The position numbers were made by a program, and so were the translations under genes. Of a DNA stretch of 64,000 nucleotides, positions 16,928-26,800 are shown in pieces. Under the pieces are notes generated by a model, which saw only the letters and a list, made by a program, of their open reading frames with translations, made no database searches and was not told the origin of the DNA. How positions within the stretch are numbered: position 1 is the first letter of the stretch; each line of letters starts with the position of its first letter. The stretch lies in contig JAHCLO010000002.1 in NCBI GenBank assembly GCA_026125285.1, positions 337,115 to 401,114 of the forward strand, given 5' to 3'. The stretch comes from Verrucomicrobiia bacterium. GTDB lineage: Bacteria > Verrucomicrobiota > Verrucomicrobiia > Limisphaerales > JADLHS01.

Positions 16928-17254
16928 ATGAATCCATCCAAGAAAACTCAGTTGCTGGAACAAATCGCCGCCATCCCCGCCATGGAGCGGGGAACACTCT
17001 CCCTCCATTCCTCGGGCCGGCATCAAAAGCTCCAATGCTGGCAGGGGGGCAGAAATCACACCCGTCATGTCACGGCGGACGAACTGCCCGCCGTGGAGAG
17101 CGCGCTGGCGGGCTATGCCCAATACCGGCAACTGACCGAGGAGTATGCGGACCTGGTCGTCCAGGAAACCCGCCAGAACATCGCGGCCGCCAAAAAAAAA
17201 CATCGCTCCCGCCCGCCGTCCGCCTCGCCCAGGAAGAAGAAATTCAGCAACTGA
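16928..17254 (+). CDS. ISKra4-type orfA (DUF6788-like N-terminal product)
   Basis: This 108-residue product starts NPSKKTQLLEQIAAIPAMERGTLS and contains GGRNHTRHVTADELPAVESAL, a pattern typical of the small upstream frame of ISKra4 elements. It ends in a basic KKKHRSRP tail encoded at and after an A9 run (17192-17200). The frame lies +1 relative to the transposase frame, so a -1 ribosomal slip on the A run would fuse the two. The ATG at 16928 lies 57 bp inside the left inverted repeat. Confidence 0.75.
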   Translation: MNPSKKTQLLEQIAAIPAMERGTLSLHSSGRHQKLQCWQGGRNHTRHVTADELPAVESALAGYAQYRQLTEEYADLVVQETRQNIAAAKKKHRSRPPSASPRKKKFSN

Positions 17255-18552
17255 TCGCCCGCTTCGAATCCGGGGAGTTGCACGGCCAGAGCGTCGCCCA
17301 ACTGGAAATCCTGGTGCGCACGGCGGTGTTCAAATCCGCCAATGCGTTGGTCGGCTGGTTGCTCCAGAAAGCGGCGGACCGGGCCGATGCTGGCTACCAG
17401 CCCAAAGCCGGACAAACCCGCAAGGGCCGGGAAGCCATCGGAGTACAGGGCATCTTCGGCTGCTTCCAGTTGGAGCGGGATTACTACTATCACCCCGGCA
17501 AGGATCAAGGCCACCATCCCGCCGATGCCGCCCTGGGTTTGGAAGTGGCCTATACGCCCGCCCTGGCCAAACTGATCTGTCTGGAAGGCGCCGACGAGCC
17601 GACCTACCTGAAAGCCGAACGCCATCTGGAGCAGACCGGCGGCATTACGGTTTCGGCGCGGCAAATCCAGCGGGTCGTGCAACGGGTCGGGGGCAATGCT
17701 CAACCATGGCAGGAGCGCGAGCGCCCGCCCGGCCAGTGTGCTGCGCCGGTGCTCTATGTCAGCGCCGACGGCACGGGCGTGCCCATGGTGGCCCCGGAGT
17801 TAAAGGGCCGGCGCGGCAAGCAGGCCGACGGCACGGCCAAGACGCGCCAGGTTTACCTGGGGTGCGTCTTCACCCAGCACCGGACTGATGAGCAGGGCCA
17901 TCCGGTGCGGGACTACGAATCCACGACCTACGTTTCGAGTTTCGCGTCCATTGATGAATTCGGGCCGTTATTGCGGCGGGAGGCCATTGGCCGTGGCCTG
18001 GGCAGCGCCGGCCAGGGGGTGTTGTTGATTGACGGAGCGGCGGGCCTGGAAAACATGGGCCGGCTGTGTTTCAAAGACTGCGTGCAGATCGTGGACTTTT
18101 ATCACGCCCTGGAACACGCCGGCCACGTGTTGGAGGCGTGGATCGGCAAGGACCATCCCGACTACAAAAAGCGGCTGCGCCGTTGGGCCAAACGGCTGCT
18201 CAAAGACAAGGTTCAGGCGCTGATTCAAGAGACGCGCCAACAGTGCGCGGGCACGCCGCGGGCAGCGGCGGTGGAGCAGGCCTTGGGATACTTCGTGCGC
18301 AACGTGAGCCGGATGCAATACGGCACGTTCCGGGCGGCGGGCTGGTTCATCGGTTCGGGCGTGGTGGAAGCGGGTTGCAAGACCGTGATCGGGGGGCGGT
18401 GCAAACAGTCGGGCATGTTCTGGTCGGAGTCCGGCGCCGAAAACATCCTCGCGCTGCGCTGTCTGCATAGCAGCCGCAGGCTGGAGGAGTTCTGGAAGTA
18501 CAGACTCGACCAACACGCCGCTCGCAACGACACCCTGCCGCTGGCAGCCTGA
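17191..18552 (+). CDS. ISKra4-family transposase (orfB, likely made by -1 frameshift)
   Basis: The frame from the A9 slippery run to 18552 encodes the catalytic part of an ISKra4 transposase. A DDE-type core is visible: YVSADGTGVPM (first Asp), then LLIDGAAGLENMGRLCF and the following FYHALEHAGHV, and near the C-terminus SGVVEAGCKTVIGGR (Glu) with CKQSGMFWS. The frame has no convincing start of its own, and the same frame continues upstream only through sequence better explained by orfA. Slippage on AAAAAAAAA is therefore the likely entry. There is no internal damage, so the transposase is probably functional. Confidence 0.9.
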   Translation, partial: QKKTSLPPAVRLAQEEEIQQLIARFESGELHGQSVAQLEILVRTAVFKSANALVGWLLQKAADRADAGYQPKAGQTRKGREAIGVQGIFGCFQLERDYYYHPGKDQGHHPADAALGLEVAYTPALAKLICLEGADEPTYLKAERHLEQTGGITVSARQIQRVVQRVGGNAQPWQERERPPGQCAAPVLYVSADGTGVPMVAPELKGRRGKQADGTAKTRQVYLGCVFTQHRTDEQGHPVRDYESTTYVSSFASIDEFGPLLRREAIGRGLGSAGQGVLLIDGAAGLENMGRLCFKDCVQIVDFYHALEHAGHVLEAWIGKDHPDYKKRLRRWAKRLLKDKVQALIQETRQQCAGTPRAAAVEQALGYFVRNVSRMQYGTFRAAGWFIGSGVVEAGCKTVIGGRCKQSGMFWSESGAENILALRCLHSSRRLEEFWKYRLDQHAARNDTLPLAA

Positions 18553-18575
18553 ATGAAGAATTTTGTCTCACACCC

Positions 18576-18584
18576 TTCATGCGT
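18576..18584. repeat. Target site duplication of the IS, right copy
   Basis: TTCATGCGT follows the right inverted repeat immediately and matches the left copy base for base. Confidence 0.95.
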
Positions 18585-18586
18585 CC

Positions 18587-18814
18587 TCATCGGCGCGGAA
18601 GGTAGCGGGCTCGCCCCTCGTCCAGCCCGCCGGAAAGCGTCTTGATGGCTGCGTCCAGATCGCCAATCAGTGAAAGCGGAATGACACTGTCGCCACACCA
18701 ACACCGCCGACTGTGCATGGCGTCCGTAGCCTGCTCGAATGGCCAGCAGAACAGAATCGTCACCAGCAAATGGGGTTCTTGGCGGCGCGCTGGACCTGGC
18801 CGGGTATTTCGCAC
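18587..18814 (-). CDS. Short unrecognised frame between the IS and the tricorn gene
   Basis: A 75-residue frame ends with a TGA 3 bp from the IS target duplication. I do not recognise the product. It has a moderately hydrophobic stretch (LLVTILFCWPF) and several Trp/Cys residues. The region from 18585 to 19083 is otherwise without a convincing gene and may hold a decayed coding sequence. A hairpin with a T run that could have been its terminator now lies on the other side of the IS. Confidence 0.2.
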   Translation of the reverse strand: MRNTRPGPARRQEPHLLVTILFCWPFEQATDAMHSRRCWCGDSVIPLSLIGDLDAAIKTLSGGLDEGRARYLPRR

Positions 18815-19083
18815 TCACAGGGACGAAGCGCCGGTCTGCGCCCCACGCTCCAGACGGTCGGCCCTTTGTGAGGAGTGTGAAATGTTCGTCGTGGTATTGT
18901 AGGGCGGACAATCAGCTACCCAGTCATCATACAATCCAGCGGCTGCCAGAATAGGCATAAATGGACCAACCGGCCACGGGGCGTCACCCGTGCGTGGAGA
19001 ATCCATTCTCCACTTGTATCCGTTAACCCCACGCGTTGAAAGCTGCGGGCTAATCAGGGTGCCCATTATGCTCCAGTTTCTCC

Positions 19084-22000
19084 TTAACGCCTCTTGTCCG
19101 GATATGCCGGTACTTCGGGAATGTTCACCGGGTTTTCGGCAAGCGCTTTCTTGATTTCCTCGATGGCCCGGAGCAACTGGTCATCCGTGCCGGCGAATTC
19201 GCGGGCCGGGTCGTTGTCCACTTCGATGTCCGGCTCCACGCCGGTGCCTTCCATGATCCATTCCCGGGCTTCCAGATCGAAGCGGCTGAACTCGGGGCGA
19301 TTCAGTGTGCCACCGTCGAGCAACGGCAGTGAACCGCGAATCCCCACCACGCCGCCCCAGGAACGCTGGCCGATGATGGGGCCAAGCCGATGCTTGCGGA
19401 AACGGTAGGCCACGATGTCGCCGTCGCTGGCGGAATGTTGATCAATGAGCAGCACCTTCGGTCCGAGCACCTGACCACTGGGGTCCACGTTCACGCTGCT
19501 GTTGCGCGCGATGGTCCACATGGCCGGTTCGCGGCGAAGGCGCTCGATGATCATTGGGGAAACGTTGCCGCCGCCGTTTCCACGACAATCCACAATGAGC
19601 GCCTCCTTGTGAAGCTGGGCGGTATAGAACTTGGTGAACTCGTTCAAGCCAGTCTGCTGCATGTCCGGGACATGCACGTAGCCAACTTTGCCGTCAGTGG
19701 CCTTCTCGACCGTGTCAATGTTGTTGAGCACCCAGTTCAGGTAATAGAGCGGCTGTTCGTTCGCCACCGGGATGACGGTTTCCTCGCGCGACCCGTCTTC
19801 CTTCGGCTCGCTGTTGACGCGCAACCTGACCTGCTTGCCGGCCTTGCCGACCAGCGCGGCATACAGATCCGTCATGTCTGCGGTGGACTTTCCATCCATG
19901 CCGAGAATGAAATCGCCAACCTTCACGTTCACGCCGATTTCCGTCAGCGGGGAACGATACTTCGCATCCCAGTTGTGGCCGCGCAGAATGTGGTCAATGC
20001 GGTAGAACCCGCTGGCGTCCCGGCTGACCGTGGCGCCGAGCAGGCCCACCGGAATCCGCTCCGGTTTGGGCATGTCGCCGCCGCCCACGTAAGCGTGACC
20101 GGCGTTCAGTTCGCCGACCATCTCGCCAATGATGTATGTGAGGTCCGCCCGATGCTGAACGTGCCCCAGTAGAGGTTCGTAGCGTTTGCGCATCGCCGGC
20201 CAGTCCACGTTGTGCAGGTTCGGCGCGTAAAAGAAGTCACGCATCTGCCGCCAACACTCGGCGTAGATTTGATTCCATTCCGCCTGGCGATCGAGCGTCA
20301 CCTTCAAATCACCGAGATTGAGTTTCTTGTCCGCCACGTCGAGCTTGCCCGAGGGCAAATCCACGATGGCGAAATCGCCACCCGTCCGGACCAGCATCTT
20401 CTTGCGGTCGGCGGAAACGCGGTAGCCGGCCACCTCGCCAATCTCGGTTTCCTTTTCCTTCTCCAGTTCGAAGACGAACAGCTTGTCCTTTTTCTGGTAG
20501 TAGAGCTTGTCGCCCACGGAAGTGAGGTTGCCGTAGCTGGACGCGCCCGGCGGCAGCACGGTGATGCGTTGTTGGAGGGTTTCCTCGTCCACTTTCACGA
20601 CGACCTTCTTCGGTTCTTCCTTCTTTTCACCCTCTTTCTTCGCGTCCGCCTTGTCTTCAGGTTTGGCATCGTCCTTCCTGGCCTCCTTCTCGTCCGACTT
20701 CACGTCGGGAGGCGTGTCCTTCGGCTTTTCCTCCGGTTTCTCCTCCTTGATTTTCACCTCGTCGGATTTCGGAGCGATGGGCGACTTGGCATCCTTGGCC
20801 AGCGTCACCAGGTAAAGGCGTTGAAGGTCAGAGTAGATGTGATTCCACTCGGTCGAACCGTAAGTGGGGTTGAACGAGCGGGCCGAGACGAAGAACAAAT
20901 ACTTGCCGTCGCTGCTGAACTCCGGCGAACCGACGGCGAACCACCCGTCGGTGACTTGCACGGTGTTCGCAGCCTCCAGCCCGTAGAGGTAAATGTTCGG
21001 AAAGCGCCGCGCCTCGGGCTTGGTGAACGTGAGCCATTGGCTGTCCGGCGCCCACGCGAAATCGTGAATCTCCCACGACTCGGATTGTGCGATGAGCGTG
21101 ACCACCTTGGTTTCCACCGTCACGAATTGCAGCCGGTTCTTCTTGTCGCCCCAAGCGAGATGTTTCGAGTCGGGTGACCAGACGGGACCATATTTGTACG
21201 TATCCGAGTCCGTGGTGAGTTGTCGCGCCTCGCCCAAGCCATCCTGCGGGCGCAGCCAGATTTCGTCCTCGCCGGATTGATCGCTGATGTAGGCGATCCA
21301 ACGTCCGTCCGGCGACCAGGTGGCGTTGCGTTCATGCACGCCAGGCGTCTGGGTGAGATTGCGCGTCGGACCGTGCTTGGCCGGCACGGTAAAAACATCG
21401 CCGCGCGCTCCGATCACCGCGCGCGTCCCATCCGGCGCGATGTCCCATGTCGTTGTCTCCTTCGAGACGTCGCGGAATCCACCGCGCCCGATGGCAAAGT
21501 CCTCTTTGATCTCAACCGAGATTCTCGCCAACTGTTCGGTCGCCAGATCGAAACGATAAATGAAGCCCCCGTTCTCGAACACGATGGCATCGTCTCCCAG
21601 GGACGGAAACTTCACAGCGAACTCGGTGAACCGGGTGAGTTGCCGGGTTTCGCGGCTGTTCAAATCAAGGACGAAGAGATTCGCCTGGCGGTTTTCGTCG
21701 CGTTCGGAAACGAAGTAAATCCGGTTGCCTTTCCACATGGGAAAAATGTCCTGCGCCGGGTCGTCAGTGAGCTGGGTGGTTTCCTTGGTTTCAAAGTTGT
21801 AGAGCCAGATGTCGTCCGCCTGCCCGCCGCGGTACCGCTTCCAGGTGCGGAACTCACGGAAGACGCGATTGTAGGCGAGTTGTTTGCCGTCGGGCGAGAA
21901 GCTGCACCAACCGCCACGCGGCAGCGGCAACATCTCCGGAACGCCACCGCTCAGTTTCGCCAGCGTCAGTTCACCTTTGAAGGCGTTCCACTGCGCGCGT

Positions 22001-22437
22001 CGGGAGCGATAAATGATCGTGTCATTGTCGCGCCAGGTCATCACGATGTTGTTCGGTCCCATGCGGTCGGACACGTCATCACGGTCAAGCGTGGCCGTGT
22101 ACGTCAACCGGCGGGGCGTGCCGCCGTCGGCGGGCATGACATAGACTTCGGTGTTGCCGTCGTACTGGGCCGTGAAAGCCAGGTGCTTTCCGTCCGGCGA
22201 GAATCGCGGGAACATCTCATAACTGTTGGCGTCGCTGGTTAACCGGCGCGCCAGACCGCCCTTGGCCGGGACGGTATAGAGGTCGCCCGCATAGCCAAAG
22301 ACGACCTTGTCGCCATGAATGGTCGGGAAGCGCAGCAGCCGGGCTTCATTGGCGATGGAATGGTCGGCGGCGAGCGCGCTCAACAGCCCGACCAAGAGCC
22401 CGCGGGCGAATTGTGAACAGGAAAGTCGTTTTGTCAT
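19084..22437 (-). CDS. Tricorn-type protease homologue (S41 peptidase with propellers and PDZ)
   Basis: This 1117-residue protein has a signal-like N-terminus (hydrophobic residues 12-24). TolB-like propeller blades follow to about residue 545 (repeats of RFSPDGKHLAF type). A charged Lys/Glu linker spans about 552-612, then a C1 helical domain, a PDZ domain around 795-885, and the S41 core. The catalytic set is visible as His781 (NAGHAYVGG), Ser1004 (QHSASDGD) and Glu1063 (MEGTGVEPD). Tricorn proteases degrade peptides from upstream proteases; exported bacterial forms probably act in the periplasm. The gene stands alone, divergent from the sigma factor at 22700. Confidence 0.93.
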   Translation of the reverse strand: MTKRLSCSQFARGLLVGLLSALAADHSIANEARLLRFPTIHGDKVVFGYAGDLYTVPAKGGLARRLTSDANSYEMFPRFSPDGKHLAFTAQYDGNTEVYVMPADGGTPRRLTYTATLDRDDVSDRMGPNNIVMTWRDNDTIIYRSRRAQWNAFKGELTLAKLSGGVPEMLPLPRGGWCSFSPDGKQLAYNRVFREFRTWKRYRGGQADDIWLYNFETKETTQLTDDPAQDIFPMWKGNRIYFVSERDENRQANLFVLDLNSRETRQLTRFTEFAVKFPSLGDDAIVFENGGFIYRFDLATEQLARISVEIKEDFAIGRGGFRDVSKETTTWDIAPDGTRAVIGARGDVFTVPAKHGPTRNLTQTPGVHERNATWSPDGRWIAYISDQSGEDEIWLRPQDGLGEARQLTTDSDTYKYGPVWSPDSKHLAWGDKKNRLQFVTVETKVVTLIAQSESWEIHDFAWAPDSQWLTFTKPEARRFPNIYLYGLEAANTVQVTDGWFAVGSPEFSSDGKYLFFVSARSFNPTYGSTEWNHIYSDLQRLYLVTLAKDAKSPIAPKSDEVKIKEEKPEEKPKDTPPDVKSDEKEARKDDAKPEDKADAKKEGEKKEEPKKVVVKVDEETLQQRITVLPPGASSYGNLTSVGDKLYYQKKDKLFVFELEKEKETEIGEVAGYRVSADRKKMLVRTGGDFAIVDLPSGKLDVADKKLNLGDLKVTLDRQAEWNQIYAECWRQMRDFFYAPNLHNVDWPAMRKRYEPLLGHVQHRADLTYIIGEMVGELNAGHAYVGGGDMPKPERIPVGLLGATVSRDASGFYRIDHILRGHNWDAKYRSPLTEIGVNVKVGDFILGMDGKSTADMTDLYAALVGKAGKQVRLRVNSEPKEDGSREETVIPVANEQPLYYLNWVLNNIDTVEKATDGKVGYVHVPDMQQTGLNEFTKFYTAQLHKEALIVDCRGNGGGNVSPMIIERLRREPAMWTIARNSSVNVDPSGQVLGPKVLLIDQHSASDGDIVAYRFRKHRLGPIIGQRSWGGVVGIRGSLPLLDGGTLNRPEFSRFDLEAREWIMEGTGVEPDIEVDNDPAREFAGTDDQLLRAIEEIKKALAENPVNIPEVPAYPDKRR

Positions 22438-22650
22438 GCGCGGTCATGTTAGCCGAAGCCCGGCGCGGCTCAAGAATTTCGCCTTTGCGGAAATTATTCT
22501 GGCAGGGGTTGATCTGAGGCCGCGGTCGAGTCCCAGAAGCCTCCGATGGGACGGCGGATGACCCCGCCAATGCACCCGCGCATAGGTGACCGCCACTTCC
22601 AGTCCCCCGCACTGCCAGCCCTCTGCTTGAGGATTGGATGGTTGCCAGCC

Positions 22651-22690
22651 AAGAATTCTGTAAAACCCTACCCGAACCTGCGATTGTTCT
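22651..22690 (+). promoter_or_regulatory. Candidate ECF-type promoter upstream of the sigma factor
   Basis: AATTCTGTAAAACCC lies about 40 bp before the GTG start and is followed 14 bp later by GCGAT. A close match (AATTCTGTAAAATCCC, then GCGAT) stands upstream of the exported protein gene at 27746. The shared motif suggests a common sigma factor, possibly autoregulation. The assignment of -35 and -10 elements is inference. Confidence 0.35.
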
Positions 22691-22699
22691 CTCGTAACG

Positions 22700-23344
22700 G
22701 TGAACTCTGACGCCAGCCAGAATCCGGATGAACTGCTGCCCACGCGGCGGTCGCTGATCGAGCGTCTGCGCGATCTCGACGACCAACCGAGCTGGCGCGA
22801 GTTCTTCGACACCTATTGGAAGCTCATCTACGGCGCTGCTTTACGCGCCGGCTTGAGCGATCAGGAAGCCGAGGACGTGGTCCAGGAAACCGTCATCGGC
22901 GTGGCGCGCAAGATGCCGGACTTCAAATACGACCCCGGCATCTGCTCGTTCAAAGGCTGGCTCATGCACGTGACCCGCTGCCGCATCGCCGACCGTTTCC
23001 GTCGTCGTCGCCCCCAAAATGTTCCGCTCGTCGCGCCGCGAGCAGACACCAGCACGGACACCGCACTCGATCTGCCCGACCCCGCCGCCGATGTGCTGGA
23101 GTCCATCTGGAACGAGGAATGGCAGAAGAACATCGTGGATGTGGCGATGGAGCGCGTCCGCCGCCGGGCCGACCCGGAGCACTACCAGATTTTCCACCTC
23201 CACGCCGTCAAAGGCCTGGGCGTGCGCGACGTCGCCAAGCTCACCGGCGCGAGTTTGCCCAAGGTCTATGTCACCTATCATCGCATCGCCAAACTGGTAA
23301 AAGCCGAAGTGCAACGGCTCGAACAAACCACCGCCCATGCGTAA
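22700..23344 (+). CDS. RNA polymerase sigma factor, ECF-like
   Basis: This 214-residue protein has sigma region 2 at about residues 30-105 (FDTYWKLIYGAALRAGLSD, DVVQETVIGVARKM, FKGWLMHVTRCRIAD) and region 4 at about 150-205 with a helix-turn-helix (GLGVRDVAKLTGASLPKVY). It has neither region 1 nor region 3. GTG at 22700 is the likely start. It precedes a Ser/Thr kinase gene on the same strand by about 500 bp, an arrangement repeated with other genes at 37-41 kb. ECF sigma factors paired with kinases are common in Planctomycetes and Verrucomicrobia, where phosphorylation may control the sigma factor. No anti-sigma gene is seen. Confidence 0.9.
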   Translation: MNSDASQNPDELLPTRRSLIERLRDLDDQPSWREFFDTYWKLIYGAALRAGLSDQEAEDVVQETVIGVARKMPDFKYDPGICSFKGWLMHVTRCRIADRFRRRRPQNVPLVAPRADTSTDTALDLPDPAADVLESIWNEEWQKNIVDVAMERVRRRADPEHYQIFHLHAVKGLGVRDVAKLTGASLPKVYVTYHRIAKLVKAEVQRLEQTTAHA

Positions 23345-23436
23345 ATCTGAAATCCGAAATCCTGAATCCCAATCTAGCCCTCCCAGAATTGGCTTGGCAG
23401 AATCATCCGCGGCGGATCCAAATAAACGGAACGCCC

Positions 23437-23510
23437 GTAGCGGCGCCTCGGCAGAGCGCCGCCAACCTCTCGATCAAGAACTCTGCGGCGCTCTGCCGAG
23501 GCGCCGCTAC
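23437..23510. repeat. Long perfect palindrome (26-bp arms, 22-bp spacer)
   Basis: Arms 23437-23462 and 23485-23510 are perfect reverse complements beginning GTAGCGGCGC and ending GCGCCGCTAC. The design, with GTAG at one end, CTAC at the other and a 22-nt centre, is the same as the element at 43809-43884 although the arm sequence differs. The rest of 23345-23791 shows no gene. Confidence 0.95.
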
Positions 23511-23791
23511 GTCGGAGTTCGTGGGTTGAAATCTCTGGCTTTGACCTGCGCATGAAGACCTGGCCAACAAACATTGCGCGAGGCGCGATGGCGACCGTGA
23601 GGCGAATGGCAGCCTCAGCGCTTCGACTTCTGGTTTTCGACCGAGGCGGCCCAATCCACTTCCGCAAATACCGCGTGGCCCCGCGCCTGGGCACGAGCAC
23701 CGTCCGGCAACGGCTCTTGCTTGGCCTCCATCAACACGCACATTTGACGGCAACGGAAACCGGGATGGCATAATGCGCACGCCAACGCCAC

Positions 23792-23842
23792 GTAACGCCG
23801 GTTTTCCAACCGGACACTCGCCGACTCGAAAGTCGGCGTTAC
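23792..23842. repeat. BIME-like element, family A, copy 1
   Basis: GTAACGCCGG leads a hairpin with loop TTCC, a short spacer, then a second hairpin GCCGACT-cgaa-AGTCGGC closing with GTTAC. It ends 4 bp before the kinase start codon, so the ribosome-binding region of that gene is made of repeat sequence. Confidence 0.9.
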
Positions 23843-23846
23843 CATC

Positions 23847-26800
23847 ATGAGCACCCCGCGCGACAAGATCGAAGCCAAGCTCGGCCTCTCCGGCCCGCCG
23901 CTGCAAACGGTGCGCGACACTCCGCCGGCGATCCCCGATCACGAACTCATCCGCCGCATCGGCCAGGGCGCTTACGGCGAAGTCTGGCTCGCGCGCAACG
24001 CCCTCGGCACCTGGCGCGCGGTGAAGATCGTCTATCGCGACAACTTCAAGGACGCCCGCCCCTACGAACGCGAGTTCGCCGGCATCCGCCGCTTCGAACC
24101 GCTCTCCCGCAGCAACGAAGGCTTCGTGGACGTCCTCCAGGTTGGCCGCGACGACCCCGGCGGCTGGTTCTATTACGTGATGGAACTGGCCGATGACGTA
24201 ACGCCGGTTTTCCAACCGGCGAGTCTGACTGACGCGAGGGCGGGGACGGAGCCCGATTCGCCGACTGGAAAGTCGGCGTTACAGCCCGACAGCTACGCCC
24301 CCCACACCCTCGCCCGCGACCTGCACCACCGCGGTCGTCTCCCGCTCGAAGACTGCCTCCAACTCGGCCTCACCCTCACGCTCGCTCTTGGCCATCTGCA
24401 CCGGCACGGCCTCATTCACCGCGACGAGAAGCCGTCGAACATCATCTACGTTGGCGGCGTGCCCAAGCTGGCGGACATTGGCCTCGTCACCGAAGCGCAG
24501 GGCGCGAACACCTTCGTGGGCACGGAAGGCTTCGTCCCGCCCGAAGGCCCGACCTCGCCCCAGGCCGACCTCTACGCGCTGGGCAAGGTTCTTTACGAAG
24601 CCGCGATGGGGAAAGACCGCAACGAATTCCCCGAACCGTTCACCCAGATCGGCACCGACCGGGAATCTGTCGCCCTGATGGAACTGAACGCCGTGTTGCT
24701 CCGCGCCTGCGCGCCCGATCCCCGGAAGCGCTACGCCACCGCCGAGGAAATGCACGCCGACCTCGCGTTCCTGCACAGCGGCGGCTCGGTCAAACGCCGG
24801 CATCAATTCGACCGCCAGTTCCAGATCGCGAAACAAGTGGGCGCTGTGGCCATCGCCGCCACGCTCCTGATCGGCGGCGCCTGGCTCTGGCAACGGCAAC
24901 AAACGCAGAAGATGACCCAGTTGGCGGAGGAAAAAAACCAGCTGGCCGCGCAGAATCACCTCCGACTGATTCAAATGCAGACGGCCAACGGGATCCGGGC
25001 GATGGACAGTGGTGACCCGGCAACCGCGGCGGTTTGGTTTTCGGAAGTGCTCAAGCAATCGGCGGGCGACGTCGTGACTGAACAGCGCGAACGTTTTCGG
25101 TTGGGCTCCTTGCTCCGGTATCTCCCCAAGCCGGTTAGGCTCTTCCAACTCGAACACGACCTGGTATCCATGAACCTGAGTGGGGATGGGAAGCGCCTTG
25201 TCGCCGCTTCCAAGGCTGCGCGACCAGGACTCGGCCAGGGTGAAATCAGCGCGTGGGAGCTGTCCACTTCCCGGCTCGTTCATTCCATCAGCCTCACCAA
25301 CATTGGGAGTGTGCGGACAAGCCCGTCAGGTCGTTGGGCAGTGATCACGGACTCCACGGGGAATCGACTTTACGAGGCAGGTGAGGAGTTGCGGTTTGTG
25401 GCCAATCTCCCGTTCGGAGGAAGTGGCGAACAACTGAGCGCGTTTTCTCCGGATGAAACCAAGCTGTCCATGTGCAACTCCGCGCATGGCCGCGAAGTCC
25501 AGCTTGTCGAAATCCCCTCGGGCCGCCTGCTGGCGCCCCCGCTGGTCCACAGCAACGACGTCGTTTTTCTTGCCTTTGATCCCGCGGGCCGGCAACTCGT
25601 GACGGGAACCCGGGTGGAGCAGGTGAAAATGGATTCGATTGAAGTCGAAAAATTCCCAACCGGTCAGGCGCGCGTTTGGAATGCCAGCACCGGTGAGCCG
25701 ATCACCGATTGGCTCGCGTCTGACGAGGAAGTCAAATCCGCCATCTTCGCTCCGGACGGCAAGGCCCTGACAATTATTGGGAGCTTGACCACCCATAGCA
25801 TGAGCGGATCTGAAACCCGCTATCTGAAGGTCATTGATTTGCCCTCGGGCGATCTCTGTTTTCCGCCGCTGGCGCATCAAGACTCGGTTCTGGGCGCCGC
25901 CTTCAGCCCCGATGCAAAACTCCTGGCCACGGCCGCTGCGGATCGCACCGTGAAACTCTGGGATGCGCGTTCCGGTGAGTTGACCATGCCTCCCTTCAAA
26001 CTGCAGGAGTTTGCAATCCGGGTAAGCTTCAGCCCGGATGGCCGATGGCTGGCCGCGGGATGTGAAACCGAGGTGCGCGTGTGGGATGCCCGCTCCGGTG
26101 AATTGGTGTTCCCGCCCCTGAAGCAGGATTCCCGGACGAAACAACTGTCCTTCAGTTCCGACGGCGGTTGTCTCCTTGTTGCCACTTCGTCAGGTTCGAT
26201 TTACGTCTGGAACCTGGCTGCGGCTCAACCCGCCTTGCCAGCATTCCCAAGCACGGATGGGAGACTGATTACCTCAGTTGCTTTTTCGCCTGACGGCCAA
26301 CAACTCGTGACCACGGAGGCAACAGGCGAACTGCAAGTGTGGAACACCAGCACCGGTCAATCAGCCGGACCGGCCATGGTGCCCGAATGGGAAATCAAAC
26401 TCCCGGCCATCTTTGCGCGCAACCGCTCCACTCGCAGTGCCGATGGTCGGCTCTTGGCCGTACCCGTCGGCGACGGCACCGTGCGAATCTGGGACGCGCG
26501 CACTCATGAAGCCCATGCGCCTCGCATACGAGCGGGCGACATTGTCACAACCGCCGAATTCAGCCCGGTCAACGGCCATTTGGTCACCGGCTGCAAGAAC
26601 GGGAACGTGCGGGTTTGGGAAGCGGCCACCGGCAAACCGGTAACGTCCGAAATGCGCCATGGGGATTCCGTTGAAGCGGCCCGCTACAGTCCGGACGGGC
26701 GCAAGTTGGCCACCGCCAGCCTGGACGGGACGGCCCGCATCTGGGACGCCCTGACCGGCGAGCCGCTGACGCCATCACTGAGACACCCCGCTCAGGTCTA

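Larger units (their letters stand above)
16850..18575 (+). mobile_element. Complete ISKra4-family insertion sequence (1726 bp)
   Basis: The element has perfect 21-bp terminal inverted repeats (16850-16870 and 18555-18575, beginning GGGTGTGAGA) and 9-bp target duplications TTCATGCGT on both sides. It carries two overlapping frames joined by a run of nine A residues. The perfect ends and duplications suggest recent insertion and probable activity. It sits about 160 bp upstream of nusA and points away from it. Confidence 0.95.

Noticed and set aside
16873..17190. Upstream part of the transposase frame read from an ATG at 16873
   Set aside because: Its sequence is not protein-like, while the alternative frame encodes the typical ISKra4 orfA; frameshifting on A9 explains the junction better.
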